A DNA stretch of 64,000 bases from Mesocentrotus franciscanus (taxonomy: Eukaryota > Echinodermata > Echinoidea > Camarodonta > Strongylocentrotidae), in the NCBI GenBank assembly GCA_037976565.1, contig CP137666.1, forward strand, positions 53,223,271 to 53,287,270, given 5' to 3'. Both the position numbers and the translations under genes were made by a program. The notes below the pieces were generated by a model. It saw nothing but the letters and a program-made list of their open reading frames with translations, searched no databases and had not been told where the DNA came from. Of this stretch, positions 34,918 to 47,218 are shown piece after piece; positions within the stretch are counted from its first letter, which is position 1, and every line of letters starts with the position of its first letter.

Positions 34918-35260
34918 TTTATACAACATCTTTCAACAAATTATGCTTTGCTCCTTATATTAAAGATAAATTAAAGTTAGATTCAGTCCACAGAGATATA
35001 CTTACTAAGGCTTCTCTATGATTCAGGCCTTCTCGATTACATTCAGATTGCCTTCGCGTCAGATGCGCGCAGAGCACAATGGGATACATGCAGGGCAGAG
35101 AGAGTGTGTGTATGCATTGTACGCAGTCTGCATATAACCAAAAATGCACGGTCGTGCAATAGTATTATTTATTGAATATCACGTGACCAACAATCCTCCA
35201 ATCAAATGACAAGGATTTACTTAGGTGTTGTATAAATATATTTATATATATATACGCCTG

Positions 35261-37088
35261 CTGCCCGGAAGCGTAATTTTTCCCCCACTTGAGCGCCGAA
35301 CCCCAGTATGAACTCATTTGCATACAGCCAATCAGAGCTCATCTTGTCAATAACGATTTTACGAATGCGAAAGATAAACGGTGCGAAGCTCTCTACACAC
35401 AGACAGCGCATGGTGTGCGTGCATACTGCATAACCGGCATAGGCTTTCAAATGTTTCATTTGTGCTCTAGCATGTCTACCTTTAGCAAATGTATTATAGA
35501 TCTACACCTCTGAATATCAGCTTATGACTGTGAAAAATTATGACTTAGCACTAATCATCATGTTTTACTTCTTCTATTGCAGGAATTCTTACCTGAAGAC
35601 TATGAATATAGATCACAGCAATTTCATAAGCTAATGTTTAGCCTTTTAGTTTTAGAGGTGTAGATCTATAATAAATTTCTCAACCGTAAAATCTTTAGAA
35701 ATGAGTCCCTATGTAAAAAAATGAAACTTACAATTAGTTAGATAGTTAGAACAATTATGAATCTTTTTGTTTGTATTTATTTTGTTCATGTGGTATTCTC
35801 CACTTTTCATGTAGGCTATGCTTGCCATATGTTGTACGTAATATTGTATTTATGTTTACCATAGCCTAGGTTAGATCATTCGTATTTATCGTTATACATT
35901 TGTGTTGTTGTTTTCTTGTATTCTGTATATTCTTTGTATTATAAATGCCTGGATAACATTTGCCCTGCGATTAGTCTACGGAGCCCGTATCCTGCCCGTA
36001 TCCCCTTTTCCGTGCGGCCTCCGTACGGAGGCAGGAGGCGGCCGTGAGATTTTCGTACGAATTCACGGGCTCCACGGCCTCTACGATTTTTTATCGTGAG
36101 AAGTTAAACAAATTTGAAAAATCGTAAGCCCGTAGTCCGTAAACATGTCGTAGGTGTCATTGCACAATCCCCGCACGGGCATCGCGCGGAGGACTCGCGC
36201 TGATCGTGCAGCAAAATCGTGCAGCAAAACCAAAAAAAAACGCTTAAAAACGGCACGGCGGCTGCACGGTCACCGCGCCTTCTCCGCGCAACTTTTGCAC
36301 GGAAGCTGCACGGGCTCCGTACGATTTCCGTGCGGAGGCTGCGGAGACTGCACGGCTACTGCATTGAAATTGCACGATTTCCGTACAATCTCAGATCAGC
36401 CTCTGTCGGATTTGTCCCGGTCTGCCCCCGAGGGCCAATACAAGAAATGGCACGATGCTCGTAAATAATGTAACCCCAAACATCGTAGCCCGTAGCCTCC
36501 TGCGATGCCCCTAAAATCGCACGAAAAATCGTAGACTAATTTATCGTACGGCGCCCGGGGCAAATGTAATCCAGGCATTAGCTATGCAGGGAGTTGTGAG
36601 TTTACTCCCTGAGCTATGTTTGTATTCTTTATTATGTATCATTATCATGACATGTAAATGTGTTGTACTCTCATACACCAAAAGGGGATCGAACTTGAGA
36701 GTCAATAAATTCTATTCTATTCTATTCCACTCTATATAGTGGCTTCACAGACGATAAGGCCTATCTTTGATAGCTATAGAGTAATTTCAATTTAGTGCTA
36801 ATTAAGTAATAATTTTTCACAGCAATTTCATAAGCTGATATTATTAAAGGTGTAGATCTATAATACATTTGCTAAAGGTAGACATGCTAGAGCACAACTG
36901 AAACATTTACGCTGTCTGTGTGATTGTGTGTAAGAACTTCGCACCGTTAACCGTTTCGCATCCGTAAAATCTTTAGCACACGTAAAGCTTGTTATTGACA
37001 AGATGAGCTCTGATTGGCTGTATGCAAATGAGTTCATACTGGGGTCCGGAGCTCAAGTGGGGGAAAAAATTACGCTGCCCGGAAACGG
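35261..37088. mobile_element. Element with long inverted repeats (~270 bp)
   Basis: 35261-35530 and 36785-37088 are inverted copies. Left CTGCCCGGAAGCGTAATTTT and CAGTATGAACTCATTTGCAT match right AATTACGCTGCCCGGAAAC and ATGCAAATGAGTTCATACTG. The arms include AATCAGAGCTCATCTTGTCA and the AGATCTACACCTCT motif. The interior is non-coding and contains a nested GC-rich element. A target duplication was not resolved. Confidence 0.75.
35944..36580. mobile_element. GC-rich TIR element rich in CGTACGG motifs
   Basis: Ends AATGCCTGGATAACATTTGC and (in reverse from the right) TAATGCCTGGATTACATTTG, then TAGTCTACG inverted at both sides. The interior is rich in CCGTACGG, CGCACGG and related short palindromes, like the edges of the Harbinger-type element at 19673-19950 and 29090-29480. 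The open frames here are compositional. Flanking 36600-36735 ends in AATAAA and (ATTCT)n, like a LINE 3' tail. Confidence 0.6.
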
Positions 37089-39035
37089 GTCTAACACAGA
37101 ACATTCCCGAAAACATACACACATTCACTTTGACTTTTACATTTTAAAACTAAAATGAAAAATTGTAAATTTCTTTTATTATTAAGTGGTAAAAGCAGTA
37201 ATAAATTCACAACAATTACATAAATATTTTAAACATACAAAACATCTTAAAATAATTAACAATCTTCTTCTGCTCACAACAATCTTGGTTGTTCATCTTC
37301 CTTGTTGTTTTCTTGAGTGTCTTTTTGCTCGCCGTTGACAGTTTTGACTGATCCTCAAATCATCTACTTTGCCGCACAATTCCGACACAAGATCTCTCCA
37401 TTGCTTCCTGTCCTCCACTAATGCTTTCCACCTCTTTAGAACCTCTCCTCTCTGCAACGTTGCTTTCATTACGTCTTTATAGAGCAGCAGTGGCCGACCA
37501 ACCTTTCTTGATCCAGTCTCGAGCTCTCCATAGAGGAGAGCTTTAACTGGTCTGGCATTGTCCATTCTGGCTACATGACCAATCCAGCGCAGACGGTTCC
37601 TTGTGAGGGTTACTTCTATGTCATCAGCATCTGCACGTCGTAGTGCTTCATCATTTGTGATAAAATCATCCCACTTGATCTTCATTACAGACCTCAAATG
37701 CCTCTGTTGTATGGTGCGAAGCTTGTTGATTTGATGCTAATACAAAGTCCATGTCTCGCTTGCATATTAAGTAAGCAGTGGTATAATGCACTGATTGTAG
37801 ACCTTGACTTTTGTGCGAATGAGGAAGGTCTCTGCATTCAAAAACCCTCTTTCTCAGCCTTCCAAAGGCACATTATGCTGCCTGGATTCGAGCAGTCGGT
37901 TCTTTGTTCATCATGCAGTCTTTGGTGACAAGACTTCCAAGGTACTTGAAAGAGTTCATTCTGGTAAGCATGACACCATCGAGATAGAAGTCAGCTTGAG
38001 TACCCATGGACATTGTCTCAGTTTTGTCTCTATTGATGCTTAGTCCCATTTGTTTGGCCATTTCGTTGTAGGCTGTTAGTAGTCTGTGTAGGTCATCAGC
38101 ATTGTCACTGAAGATGGCGATATCATCAGCATACTGAGCTTCTCTCAGGTACATTAACTGAACCTTCCTCTGAGCTTCTAGTCTGCGGAGATCAAAAATG
38201 TTACCATCATATCGAAAACGCACTTTAACACTATTGTTCAGTTCAAAGGTGCTGAAGGCAAGTTTAAGCAGAACTGCTGCAAAGATTCCGAATAGAGTTG
38301 GGGCAAGTTTGCAGCCTTGCTTCACACTACTGTTGTATTGAAACTCGTCAGTCAGTTCACCATTAATGAGCAGTCTTGCCTTCATGTCCTTATGAAGTGC
38401 TTTGATTATTGCAACAAATTTCTCTGGACAGCCTATCTTCCTCAGGATCAGGTAGATTATCTCACGGTTTACGCTGTCAAAAGCTTTTGTAAAGTCCACA
38501 AAATTGATGTGAAGAGTAGTTTGCTGCTCTCTGCTCTTTTCCATCAATTGTCGAAGAGTGAAAATTCCATCAATTGTACTTTTTCCACTTCTGTACCCAG
38601 ATTGTGATTCTGGGTATACATAGTCTGTAATCAGATGAAGTCGTTGGAGTAAGACATAATCAAAGATTTTGCCAACAACACTCAGGAGGGAAATTCCTCT
38701 ATAATTACTGCAATTACTACGATCTCCTTTCTTGAAAATAATAGTAATGTTAGCATCAATGAGTTCTGATGGTACGACTTAACTAGCCCAAAAAGTTATG
38801 AAGAGTTTTAGAAGGTGAGTTCTTATACTTGGCCCTTCATATACCAAGACTCCAGGTGGGATCCCATCAGGGCCTGCACTCTTTCCACATTTGGTTTTTT
38901 CAGTGCTTTTAAATCTCGGTGGAGGTTATCAGCTGTTCCAATTCATGGTAGATAGGTAACTGGTCAATTTCAGTCAAGATTCCGGGGTCAGCAGCCATTG
39001 TTGGTTGATTAAGAAGAACCTTAAAGTGTTCAACC

Positions 39036-41385
39036 CAGGGGTGTCGATCTGACTCGATCACGGGGGGGGGGATATATCCCCCAATAATTCACCATAAATT
39101 TTTTTTTTAAATGAAGAGAAAAATTAACGATGAGAGCCCGATGAGAGTAGTTAATGGTTATTACTCGCAAGATGACCATCAATATACACATTTTGCTATC
39201 TCATTTTCATAATACATACATATATAAATAGAAAACGAAGTAAATGAGACAACCGTATATGAGACAAGAATAAATTGAATTCTCGCTCATACGGCTTCAT
39301 CAGGAATTGATGAATTTATTCAATTTATTCAATCAACAGCATCATAGAAATGCAGTGCGCCAAATGCAAAGCCGCAGCGTTAAAAAGCAACGAGCTAAAT
39401 GTTAAGCGCGAAGCGCAAAAGTGCAAAAAGAAGTAGAGAGTGGGAGAGAGAGATAATGAGAGACAGAGAGGATAATAACCCAGGTAGCAAGCCCATGTGG
39501 GACCCACATGGATCCCATATTCTCTGAAACATGGGCCCCATATGGAAAACCATCTGGGGCCCTAAGGCATCTGCACCCAAGAAGCATATGGGACCCATAT
39601 AAGACAGATGGGACCCAGATGGGACCCATACCAAACTGGGCCCAAATGGGTATGCCCAGCTTAATCCCATCTGGTACCCATATTGGTTAACCCAGATATA
39701 TCCCATGTGGGTTAACCCAGATTTTCCCCATGTGTTACCCATATGGGCATATTCATATTCTACCAATATGTGTACGCCCAGCTCATTCCCATCTGGAACC
39801 CATAAGGGCTGGCCCGATAGATCCCATATGGGTTACTAAATATTGGCCCCATATGGGATACATATATGGGTTCCATTTAATAGCCCAGATGGCACAAGTG
39901 ACCCAGATCATCCCCATATGGGCCCCATATGGGCTTGCTACCTGGGAAAAAGGAAAAGGGAAGAAACGGGCAGAAGAAAAAAGGAAGGGGAAGAGAAAAG
40001 GAAGAAAGACAAGAGAAAGAGGGACATATATATTCCAGCATTTCTTTCAGGGAACTGATGTGAATGGGCGATGAAAAAGAGGTTGACTTTAAAGTAACCT
40101 ACAATGAAATATTGCTCATGTTTATTTCTTACAATGTCAAAATTACTTTACGGGATCCCCTCCCTAAAAAGCTTAGGCATGGGTGATGGTAGGTATGAGG
40201 TTAATGCATGATCAGGAATTAGTTGAGTGGATGGAAAAGAAGTGAGAAATAAGCTGAAAGAAACATGGAAAATTGCCATGGAATGATGGAAGGCAATGTG
40301 AGACAGGCCCAACATGTTCTAAAACAAGTAATAATATTCAAGAATAGTTATGATTTCTTTCACCTAGGAGTTCTTCAAAAACTAATTAAAAACGAGTAAA
40401 TAATCAATGTCACATTATTGACAGGGCTTAAAAGGAAAGTGAAAAGAAAAACAAGAAACAAAAAGATTGAATGAAATTTGGGACTTTTTGTTTATAACAC
40501 CCTTCCAATAATAATGCACCTTCTAAGACTGGTTATAGTTTTTGAAGAAAAAAAAGTGCTCTGGTCAGGGCCTTAGGGAATATTATGCTTATATTTTAGA
40601 GCGTATCTGGTATGATAAGTATATCTGGGTGAAGAAGGAGATAATGGAAGTTTGTTGTTTGGTAGTTGGAACGTAAGTTTTATATTATGTTTTTAAGAAA
40701 CAGACAGTTTGTATGAGATCAGGAGTGGAAATTTTCTGTCATTTTGAGAACCAAATTTTGCATCAGTGATATTCTGTTTCATTGAATTGAGTTTCCCGCA
40801 GAGAGGATTCAGTTGGTTTAATTAAAGAAGGAAGAGAGTCAAATGAAGAACCAAAAGCAATATGTTTTTCATTTACTAATGAGAACTATGTTTTTGAGAT
40901 CTCCTTACACAGAATATTGGAATGGGTTTTTCACGATGAATGTTGTTTGGAGACATCAATATTCATAAAATGTATGTTTCTATCACCAGGAAATAAAGAA
41001 TTTTCTGTCTACATGAACCTTTCCTGGTTGCTTATTAATGCATTTGCCCACTGGTAACATAATACTTTCACAAGTTGATATCCCTCACCATTGGATTTTT
41101 TTTTGGTAATGTCTAAATTTCGTTTAAAAATAGATGATATCAGTCTGGTAGGCCTACACTGCAGGCAAGAGTCAGGACTAACATTTAGCATGTTATTAAT
41201 TTTATTACCACTCTTATATTCTCTGAAATGTTATCTTTATTGAGGGTGACTTGAAAAGTTAATAACTTGGAAGGGAGGGGGTGCAACCTGCCACACGCTT
41301 CTACCTCTTGGTTGCTTTGATCCATTGCCGAAAATATTTTGGCACCTATCATCCCCCCAACCACGGATACAAATCGACACCCCTG
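39036..41385. mobile_element. hAT-like element, 2.35 kb
   Basis: TIRs CAGGGGTGTCGAT and ATCGACACCCCTG (13 bp, perfect), exact 8-bp duplication GTTCAACC at 39028-39035 and 41386-41393. It is inserted in the minus-strand LINE. Besides the nested element at 39479-39946, the interior (39950-41330) is AT-rich with no recognisable transposase. Confidence 0.92.
39479..39946. mobile_element. Element built of CCCATATGGG-type palindromes
   Basis: 468 bp. Ends CCCAGGTAGCAAGCCCAT and ATGGGCTTGCTACCTGGG are inverted. The interior is a dense series of CCCATATGGG, CCCATCTGGG, CCCACATGG and similar near-palindromes spaced about 10-30 bp. Open frames across it on both strands read as Met-Gly-Pro repeats and are not genes. 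A target duplication is not clear. Confidence 0.75.
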
Positions 41386-41529
41386 GTTCAACCCATCTTT
41401 CTTTAATGTCATCTGTACATGACATAAGTAGATCACCAGTTGCCGATCTCACTTGATGTGTAGCTCGAGTTCTGGGTCCATAGATGGTGTTTAATGTAGC
41501 GTAGAATTCACGATGAACCATCGTCAATT

Positions 41530-42700
41530 CTACGAGGTAAAGTACATGTATGTACTGACAGATCTTAGTCCTGCAGTTGACTGCGTCTAACGATAAGTTG
41601 GATTCTGATGAAATGAATTATAGTTTTCACAAAACTAAGTCAGGCTAATCGGCACATCTGTATGTATAATTGAAAATCAATTTAACGCAGAGCACAGTGC
41701 TTAATAAAGAGTATTAGAATATTGAAAATACAATCACAAATATATATGACTTGTTTGTTTACAAGCGTAGAAATAAAAAAATAATTGTATTCATTGATTT
41801 TATTTCTCAAAACTCCAATTCTTTTTCGTACATAACATAGTTAATACAAAAACTGCAACATAATTATAACAAAGCTTTTTTATCATTTGATAATTGAAAC
41901 ATAAATACAACATAGTTCATTGTTCATAATTTCACAATGTATAGGACTAAAATATATCACAATCCCATACTAGGAAATGATTACCACACAACACAGTTGT
42001 TTCATCCCAAAAACTAGAACAAGCATTGCTTTTTATCTTCAGAAATAGACTAAATACTTTAATAAAATATATTTAAAAATGAGTTTCATATTTCTCAACA
42101 CATTATTATACAGAATTGAAATTATGATTTTTTCTTAAAACATAATCCACCCCAAACCCCTCTCCCTTCCTCCTCTCTAACTCCTTGGACTTATCCCCCT
42201 CCCGCCTCCCTCCTCTCCCCTTCCCCCTTCCCCTTCGCCCTCCTCCTCCCCCTCCCTTCTACTTGTGCGGATAGGGAATGCATTCTGGGATAGGTTTCTT
42301 TACAATATAGAAATAACTTAAAAATACAATCCTGAATCTATACAATATCGTGTGAAAAAGAATGATCTGTAATCATCCACAATCACTTTCGTAAATGAAA
42401 AATCATGTTGCCTAATATATATCTTCTCTGATCTCAAAATACTCCAAAACTTCTCTTTCCACTGTAACCACTGTATCGTTCGTATTCCGCTTGATGAAAG
42501 GAAATACCGCGCAAACAGGAACTATATTAATAATTGTGTCATCGAAAGCCGGAAACTGTGAAGTCATCCTGCCACTTTAATTTCCTTCTGTAAATGCTCC
42601 AAGATATCTCATTGTGTACTAAAACACCTTGAAGTGTAAATGTCATTCACTCATTATCCAGTGCAGATTAGTGATGTTGATTGTTCATCCCACTTTGAAT
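41530..42700. other. Intergenic, with a polypyrimidine tract
   Basis: AT-rich apart from a strand-biased C/T tract at about 42150-42262 (CTCCCTCCTCTCCCCTTCCC and similar). No gene is seen. Confidence 0.6.
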
Positions 42701-42706
42701 TTCACG

Positions 42707-43797
42707 ATGGCTTCTATTCGTTCGAACGTGATTTATATTTTTGTTTCTTTCTTTCTTTAGACTTTATATGAATAACAGGCACACATGGTGGAGGGTGTTA
42801 CAATGGAAGCTGTTAACATCGGAGATAGTATCACTTTCAGCTGCAATACACATCCTTTCCCCATTAACTATAACAGCTGGTATAGAAATGGAACAATCCT
42901 TGCCAACAAGGACGGCATCAGAGATGATGACCCTCGCATCACTCAGGAATACTCTCCTGGGCAGTATCTTGATATTGACGGTATTCATACACCATTCATA
43001 TCGCTAACGCCAAAATTGTCGACTCAGGTTTCTATAAATGTACTGACTTTCATCAGATTGAACTACAGTCGTATGATATACATGTTATTGGATGCTCATG
43101 TTCTGTAAGAGCCCTTGAGAGGGAGAAAAAAGTGGTTTGTGATCTGGATAACTACTGGGCAAACCATCTACTCCAAGCAAACATTACAATAAACGAGAAC
43201 ATTTATACTGGTGTTGTTGACGAAAACAATTTGTCATTTTATATTGCTGGAGATTTGTTATATAACAATCTTCAATTCGACTTCAATCCATACACAATAA
43301 GCGATTCTGACATATCATTTGTGATAACAACAGAGATTATAGGTGTCCTTGGTTCTTTCTGCTTACTGATATTCATCGTGATATTATGTGCTCTTCGATA
43401 TCAAGGTATGAGGTATCGGAGCCATGACCCAACCAATGAAACAAACACCTTAGGTGAAAACCAAACCACATCAGACAAAGACAAGTCCATGTCGATTGAA
43501 GGAACATCTTCAAGCAGAGGACCAAGAAGTGCAATCTGTATGAAAATATTCGAAGAAAACCGGGAAAATCAAAACGATTCGAATACTCTCTCGAATGGCG
43601 GGTCTTTCGACAGCATTCCTTATGATTACATGTATGTGAGCACAGTGAGCTACCCAACGAAGTAGGCGGATCAGACCGAAAACCACATATACGCGCCTGT
43701 ATACGCCATGATAGAATACGCTAACAGTATGGTCCGAAATCCACCAAAATGGAAGAGAGAGTGCCCTCGACCAGAAGACCAATACGAAGATGTCTAA
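42707..43797 (+). pseudogene. Ig-domain receptor gene 4 (divergent paralogue)
   Basis: A hydrophobic start MASIRSNVIYIFVSFFL at 42707 is in the same frame as the Ig domain but separated from it by TAG (42758) and TAA (42773). Alternatively the Ig exon begins after the AG at 42778 and an upstream exon supplies the signal peptide. The Ig domain has GDSITFSC and SWYRNG. A 1-base shift near 42990-43005 is needed to reach NAKIVDSGFYKC. Then GCSCSVRALEREKKVVCDLD gives the family's domain-2 signature, followed by a TM segment (IIGVLGSFCLLIFIVILCAL). The tail ends at TAG 43663 after YDYMYVSTVSYPTK, but the same frame runs on to TAA at 43795-43797 with HIYAPVYAMIEYANS and DQYEDV. Confidence 0.65.
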
Positions 43798-44053
43798 GTT
43801 GAGCATGTCGACAACGCATTACCAGATGCAAACATACTTTGAAAACTCATCTGCATAAGAAAGTCAACGAACTAACATGCAGAACCACTAAATAATATCA
43901 CATTGCTTTCCCACCATGCATGTTAGATGAAATATATGATCAGTACTCGATATGAAAAGATAAGGCTAGGTAGATAGAAATGATTGTTCATTTATTTGGC
44001 AAAAACACTGTTGTGTCAATCTGAAAGTTCCCAATGTTATATATTCCCTTGGC

Positions 44054-44059
44054 AATAAA
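44054..44059 (+). promoter_or_regulatory. Polyadenylation signal candidate of Ig receptor gene 4
   Basis: AATAAA in GGCAATAAAACC, 257 bp downstream of the distal stop. Position fits a 3' UTR end. The interval 44060-45290 shows no gene. Confidence 0.35.
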
Positions 44060-45289
44060 ACCTTCCTTTTACTGAATATCTTACCTCTATTGAATTCTTA
44101 CCGATCATAAACTCTTATCTGCATTTTCAACAATCGTTTACACAATCAACCATGTTTTTTTTTTAAGATTATCATATCAGTTCAATATACTTAATGCTAC
44201 TATATTAATTTTGTCCAATGAAATGAAATGGAATATTTTTAATCATACTTGCATGCATAGAGCTATTAATTCTAAGTATTATGTATGCAATAAATCAGTC
44301 TGTCTTCATATAGTATGTACACAGTAATTATAAGGATATTGTATCAATCAAAATGTTATCTACATTTGTCAAACTAATCAGAAACGGTTTCATTAATGTT
44401 CTTTTACTAGTGTACTGATATTTTTTCCCTGATTTTTATAAACCAATCAATTGAAAACTCTAACTTCACTATCAACCATCTTTTTACTACCTCTTCTTCT
44501 AATTTTCTTTTTTCTTGTTATGATATCCATTTCACTTCTGAATGTTACATTTTTAAGATCATATTTCACATCGTAATAATACATGTAGTTTAGATGTTGT
44601 ATTTCTATATGTGAATTAAAGATATATCAGCTATTGGCTATTACTTAATTTTTTTTTAAATAAAAAACCATGTCTATTTCAATGTAGACCGATTTAATAA
44701 AAAGATTTTCCTTCGTACTTTAGTAATTTTGTTTAGTTTTAACTACCAGGGAGCATGAGAGGGAGAAGGAAATAATCGTCTGCTCTGCTTTGTAAAAGCC
44801 GATTTTTGGAGAGCCCTCCCTCGAAAAAGAACCCTTTCCAGTCTAAAAAAATATCTTAAAACCAAATAATCAATGTGTCATGTCATGGTATAAAATCTTA
44901 TTGTTTTGAGCATACTCGCTCATTCGTGTATGTGGGTGTGTGTGAGTGTGTGTCATTAAGAAACAATTGGGATTGTTTGTGTTTTTTGGTTTGTTGTTTG
45001 TTTAGGATCTGCCTTGCTTGCTTCCTTGTTACTATGTGGAGCGAGCCTCTGATTGGCTTTGGGTTACAGTACAGGCAATCTATAAAGGTGTTTGATTATG
45101 TTGACATGATGATCTATTGTATAGATATCTTGTGAACAGGTCTACTAAAATGGTTATAGAGATCATGCGCTTGCTCTATTTTAATTGGGTTAATATTGAC
45201 ATAGTAGTTGGTGCTATGCTGGATGTATTTGACTCGGTCATGAAGATTTAACTGGGAAGGGGTGGAAACTAAGGGTATGCGCCAAGCCG

Positions 45290-45293
<4 letters not shown>

Positions 45294-45346
<53 letters not shown>
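45294..45346. repeat. (TA)n microsatellite
   Basis: About 26 uninterrupted TA units, just upstream of the LINE B start. Confidence 0.95.
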
Positions 45347-45351
<5 letters not shown>

Positions 45352-45399
45352 TAATAGTTTGTTTTGGGTGTTTCAGCGGGAGCGGAGATGCCGGTTAGA

Positions 45400-46952
45400 G
45401 TATGTTCTTTTATAAGTTCTCGATAGTGGAAGTTGGCGGGTGGGGAGTGGTTCGCATGTGTTGTTTGGTATGGGGTGGAGTCTGCTTACATTTTTTATTT
45501 AATTTGAGGATTAGTATGCATGTACATGTGTGTTTGGCCGCGGATAGTTTTTTCTATACATTTGCTCACGGGGGAAATAGATTATGTGGTCATTTCTTTA
45601 GAGTTTATGGATGTAAGGTAGTGGATACAATTATATGTGAAATAAAATGTCAGTGAAATTATCTTTATGACATTAAATGTTAGAGGAATAAGAGATAAGT
45701 TCAAAAGAGTGAATATTTTTAATGGTGCAAAAGTAAAAAGAATAGTATAATTTTCTTACAAGAAACATATAGTACAGTAGAGGTAGAAGAGCGGTGGAAA
45801 CAAGATTGGGGAGGGCCAATGTTTTTTAGTCATGGGTCAAACCATAGACGAAATACAAAGGGTAAAAATGCTATTGGTTAATGTTTATTTTCCAACAAGG
45901 GATAAAGAAAATTTACAAATTGAATTTTTGAAGAAGTTAGATGAAAGTATTTTTGATCAGTTGGATCGGGACTATTTCGTTTTATTAGGAGGTGATTTCA
46001 ACAGCATCATTGGATGGAAAGTTAGATTATGTGGGGTCAAAAACACCTGTGAAATCTCGGATTATTGATTTGATTAAGGAATTTTTAAATAAATACGATT
46101 TAGAAGATATTATGGAGAAAAAGAAATCCGAATGTATAGCAATTTACTTTTCGACAAAAGTGGCCGGTGGTGCAAAGTCGATTAGATTATTGGTTCATAC
46201 CTCGTAGTGTTGAAAAATTGGTGGGTACGTGTGAGATTTTGACATCAATTACGCCAGATCATTCCGGCGTTATAGGCTAGAATTTAATCATTTGGTTGAT
46301 AAGTTTGTTTGGGGGAAATCATATTGGAAATTAAATAGTAGTTTATGTATGGATACAGATTTTGTTGAAGGAATGAATAAGGAAATACATGAATTAACAA
46401 ATGAATGGTCATTACAGATTTTGAATAAACTGGTATTTTGGGATTTTTTAAAGATGAAATGAGAAAATTTATTATAACATACTCGCGGGAAAAGGCAAAA
46501 GTAAGGAGGGTTGAAATAGAAATGTTAGAGAAACAAATTAAGGATTTAGAAAGCAAACTAGTAGTGGGACCCACTAAATATATTGTTGATTGTATTGAGA
46601 AAAGGGATAAATTAAATAAATTGTATGATTTTTCTCGACAGGGCATTCAAATATGATCTAGAGCAGCTTGGTTTGAAGATGGAGAAAATAATACGCAATA
46701 TTTTGAACAGTTGTTAAAATCGAATAAAAGAAAAAGCGTAATTAGGGAGCTGTATAGAGAAAATGGGGAAACTACTAAAGATGAGGAGGACATTTTAAAG
46801 GAAATTAAACTATTACATAAACATTTATATTCTTTAAGGACTGATACAAATCAAAACGATCCTGTTTTTTGATGATATTTTAAAGTTAAATTAACACAAT
46901 AGGGAAATATGTGAGGGTAAATCAACTAAAGATGAATGTTTGAAGGTCTTAA
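45400..46952 (+). pseudogene. Tx1/L1-like LINE B, 5' half
   Basis: The endonuclease part begins near 45665 with LNVRGIRDKFKR, followed by VYFPTRDKENLQIEFLKK and YFVLLGGDFNSIIG (45832-46068). IRLLVHT, SVITPDHSG-like and SYWKLNSSL-like segments follow in shifting frames, then a Lys-rich linker (46438-46656). It stops at ICEGKSTKDECLKVL, in the middle of the linker before the reverse transcriptase, where a TTAA-flanked insertion begins. The rest is at 60625-62600. Confidence 0.7.
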
Positions 46953-47218
46953 AGACGCACGTTCCCCGTATTCCAGAGGGCGTTCAAAATACGTACGCGC
47001 TGGCGGACGGTGCTAGCTGCCTATTGACACCAACAGAATACGGCTCTTACGCAGATGGCATGTTCCGAATGCCCGAACAATGCCGATTATCGCATACATG
47101 TGCCGAAGTAATACCAATCGCAGTTTGGCTCTAAGATTCGGCTGCTGTTTTTGCCCACTTTCGTGACGTCACGATCGGCAGCGATCAGCTGGCTTGGCGA
47201 AGGCAGGCCGTACTACAT

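Larger units (their letters stand above)
37290..41527 (-). pseudogene. Non-LTR retrotransposon, minus strand, split by hAT-like insertion
   Basis: Reading from 41527 down: RATHQVRSATGDLLMSCTDD (41527-41394), then the inserted element (41385-39036), then reverse transcriptase. INFVDFTKAFDSVNRE, VKQGCKLAPTLFGIF, REAQYADDIAIF (the YADD catalytic motif) and FKYLGSLVTKD occur in one 224-codon frame (38547-37873). After a frameshift, 37697-37293 has RLRWIGHVARMDNARPVKAL and VGRPLLLYKDVMK, the usual C-terminal region of such LINEs. The endonuclease part is missing. The clade is not assigned. Stops upstream of the main frame show it is dead. Confidence 0.75.

Noticed and set aside
36154..36468. Overlapping plus-strand frames in GC-rich sequence
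   Set aside because: They lie inside a TIR element with repeated CGCACGG/CGTACGG motifs and show no domain.
39395..40074. Open frames rich in Met-Gly-Pro and similar
   Set aside because: They arise from the CCCATATGGG palindrome array in any frame.
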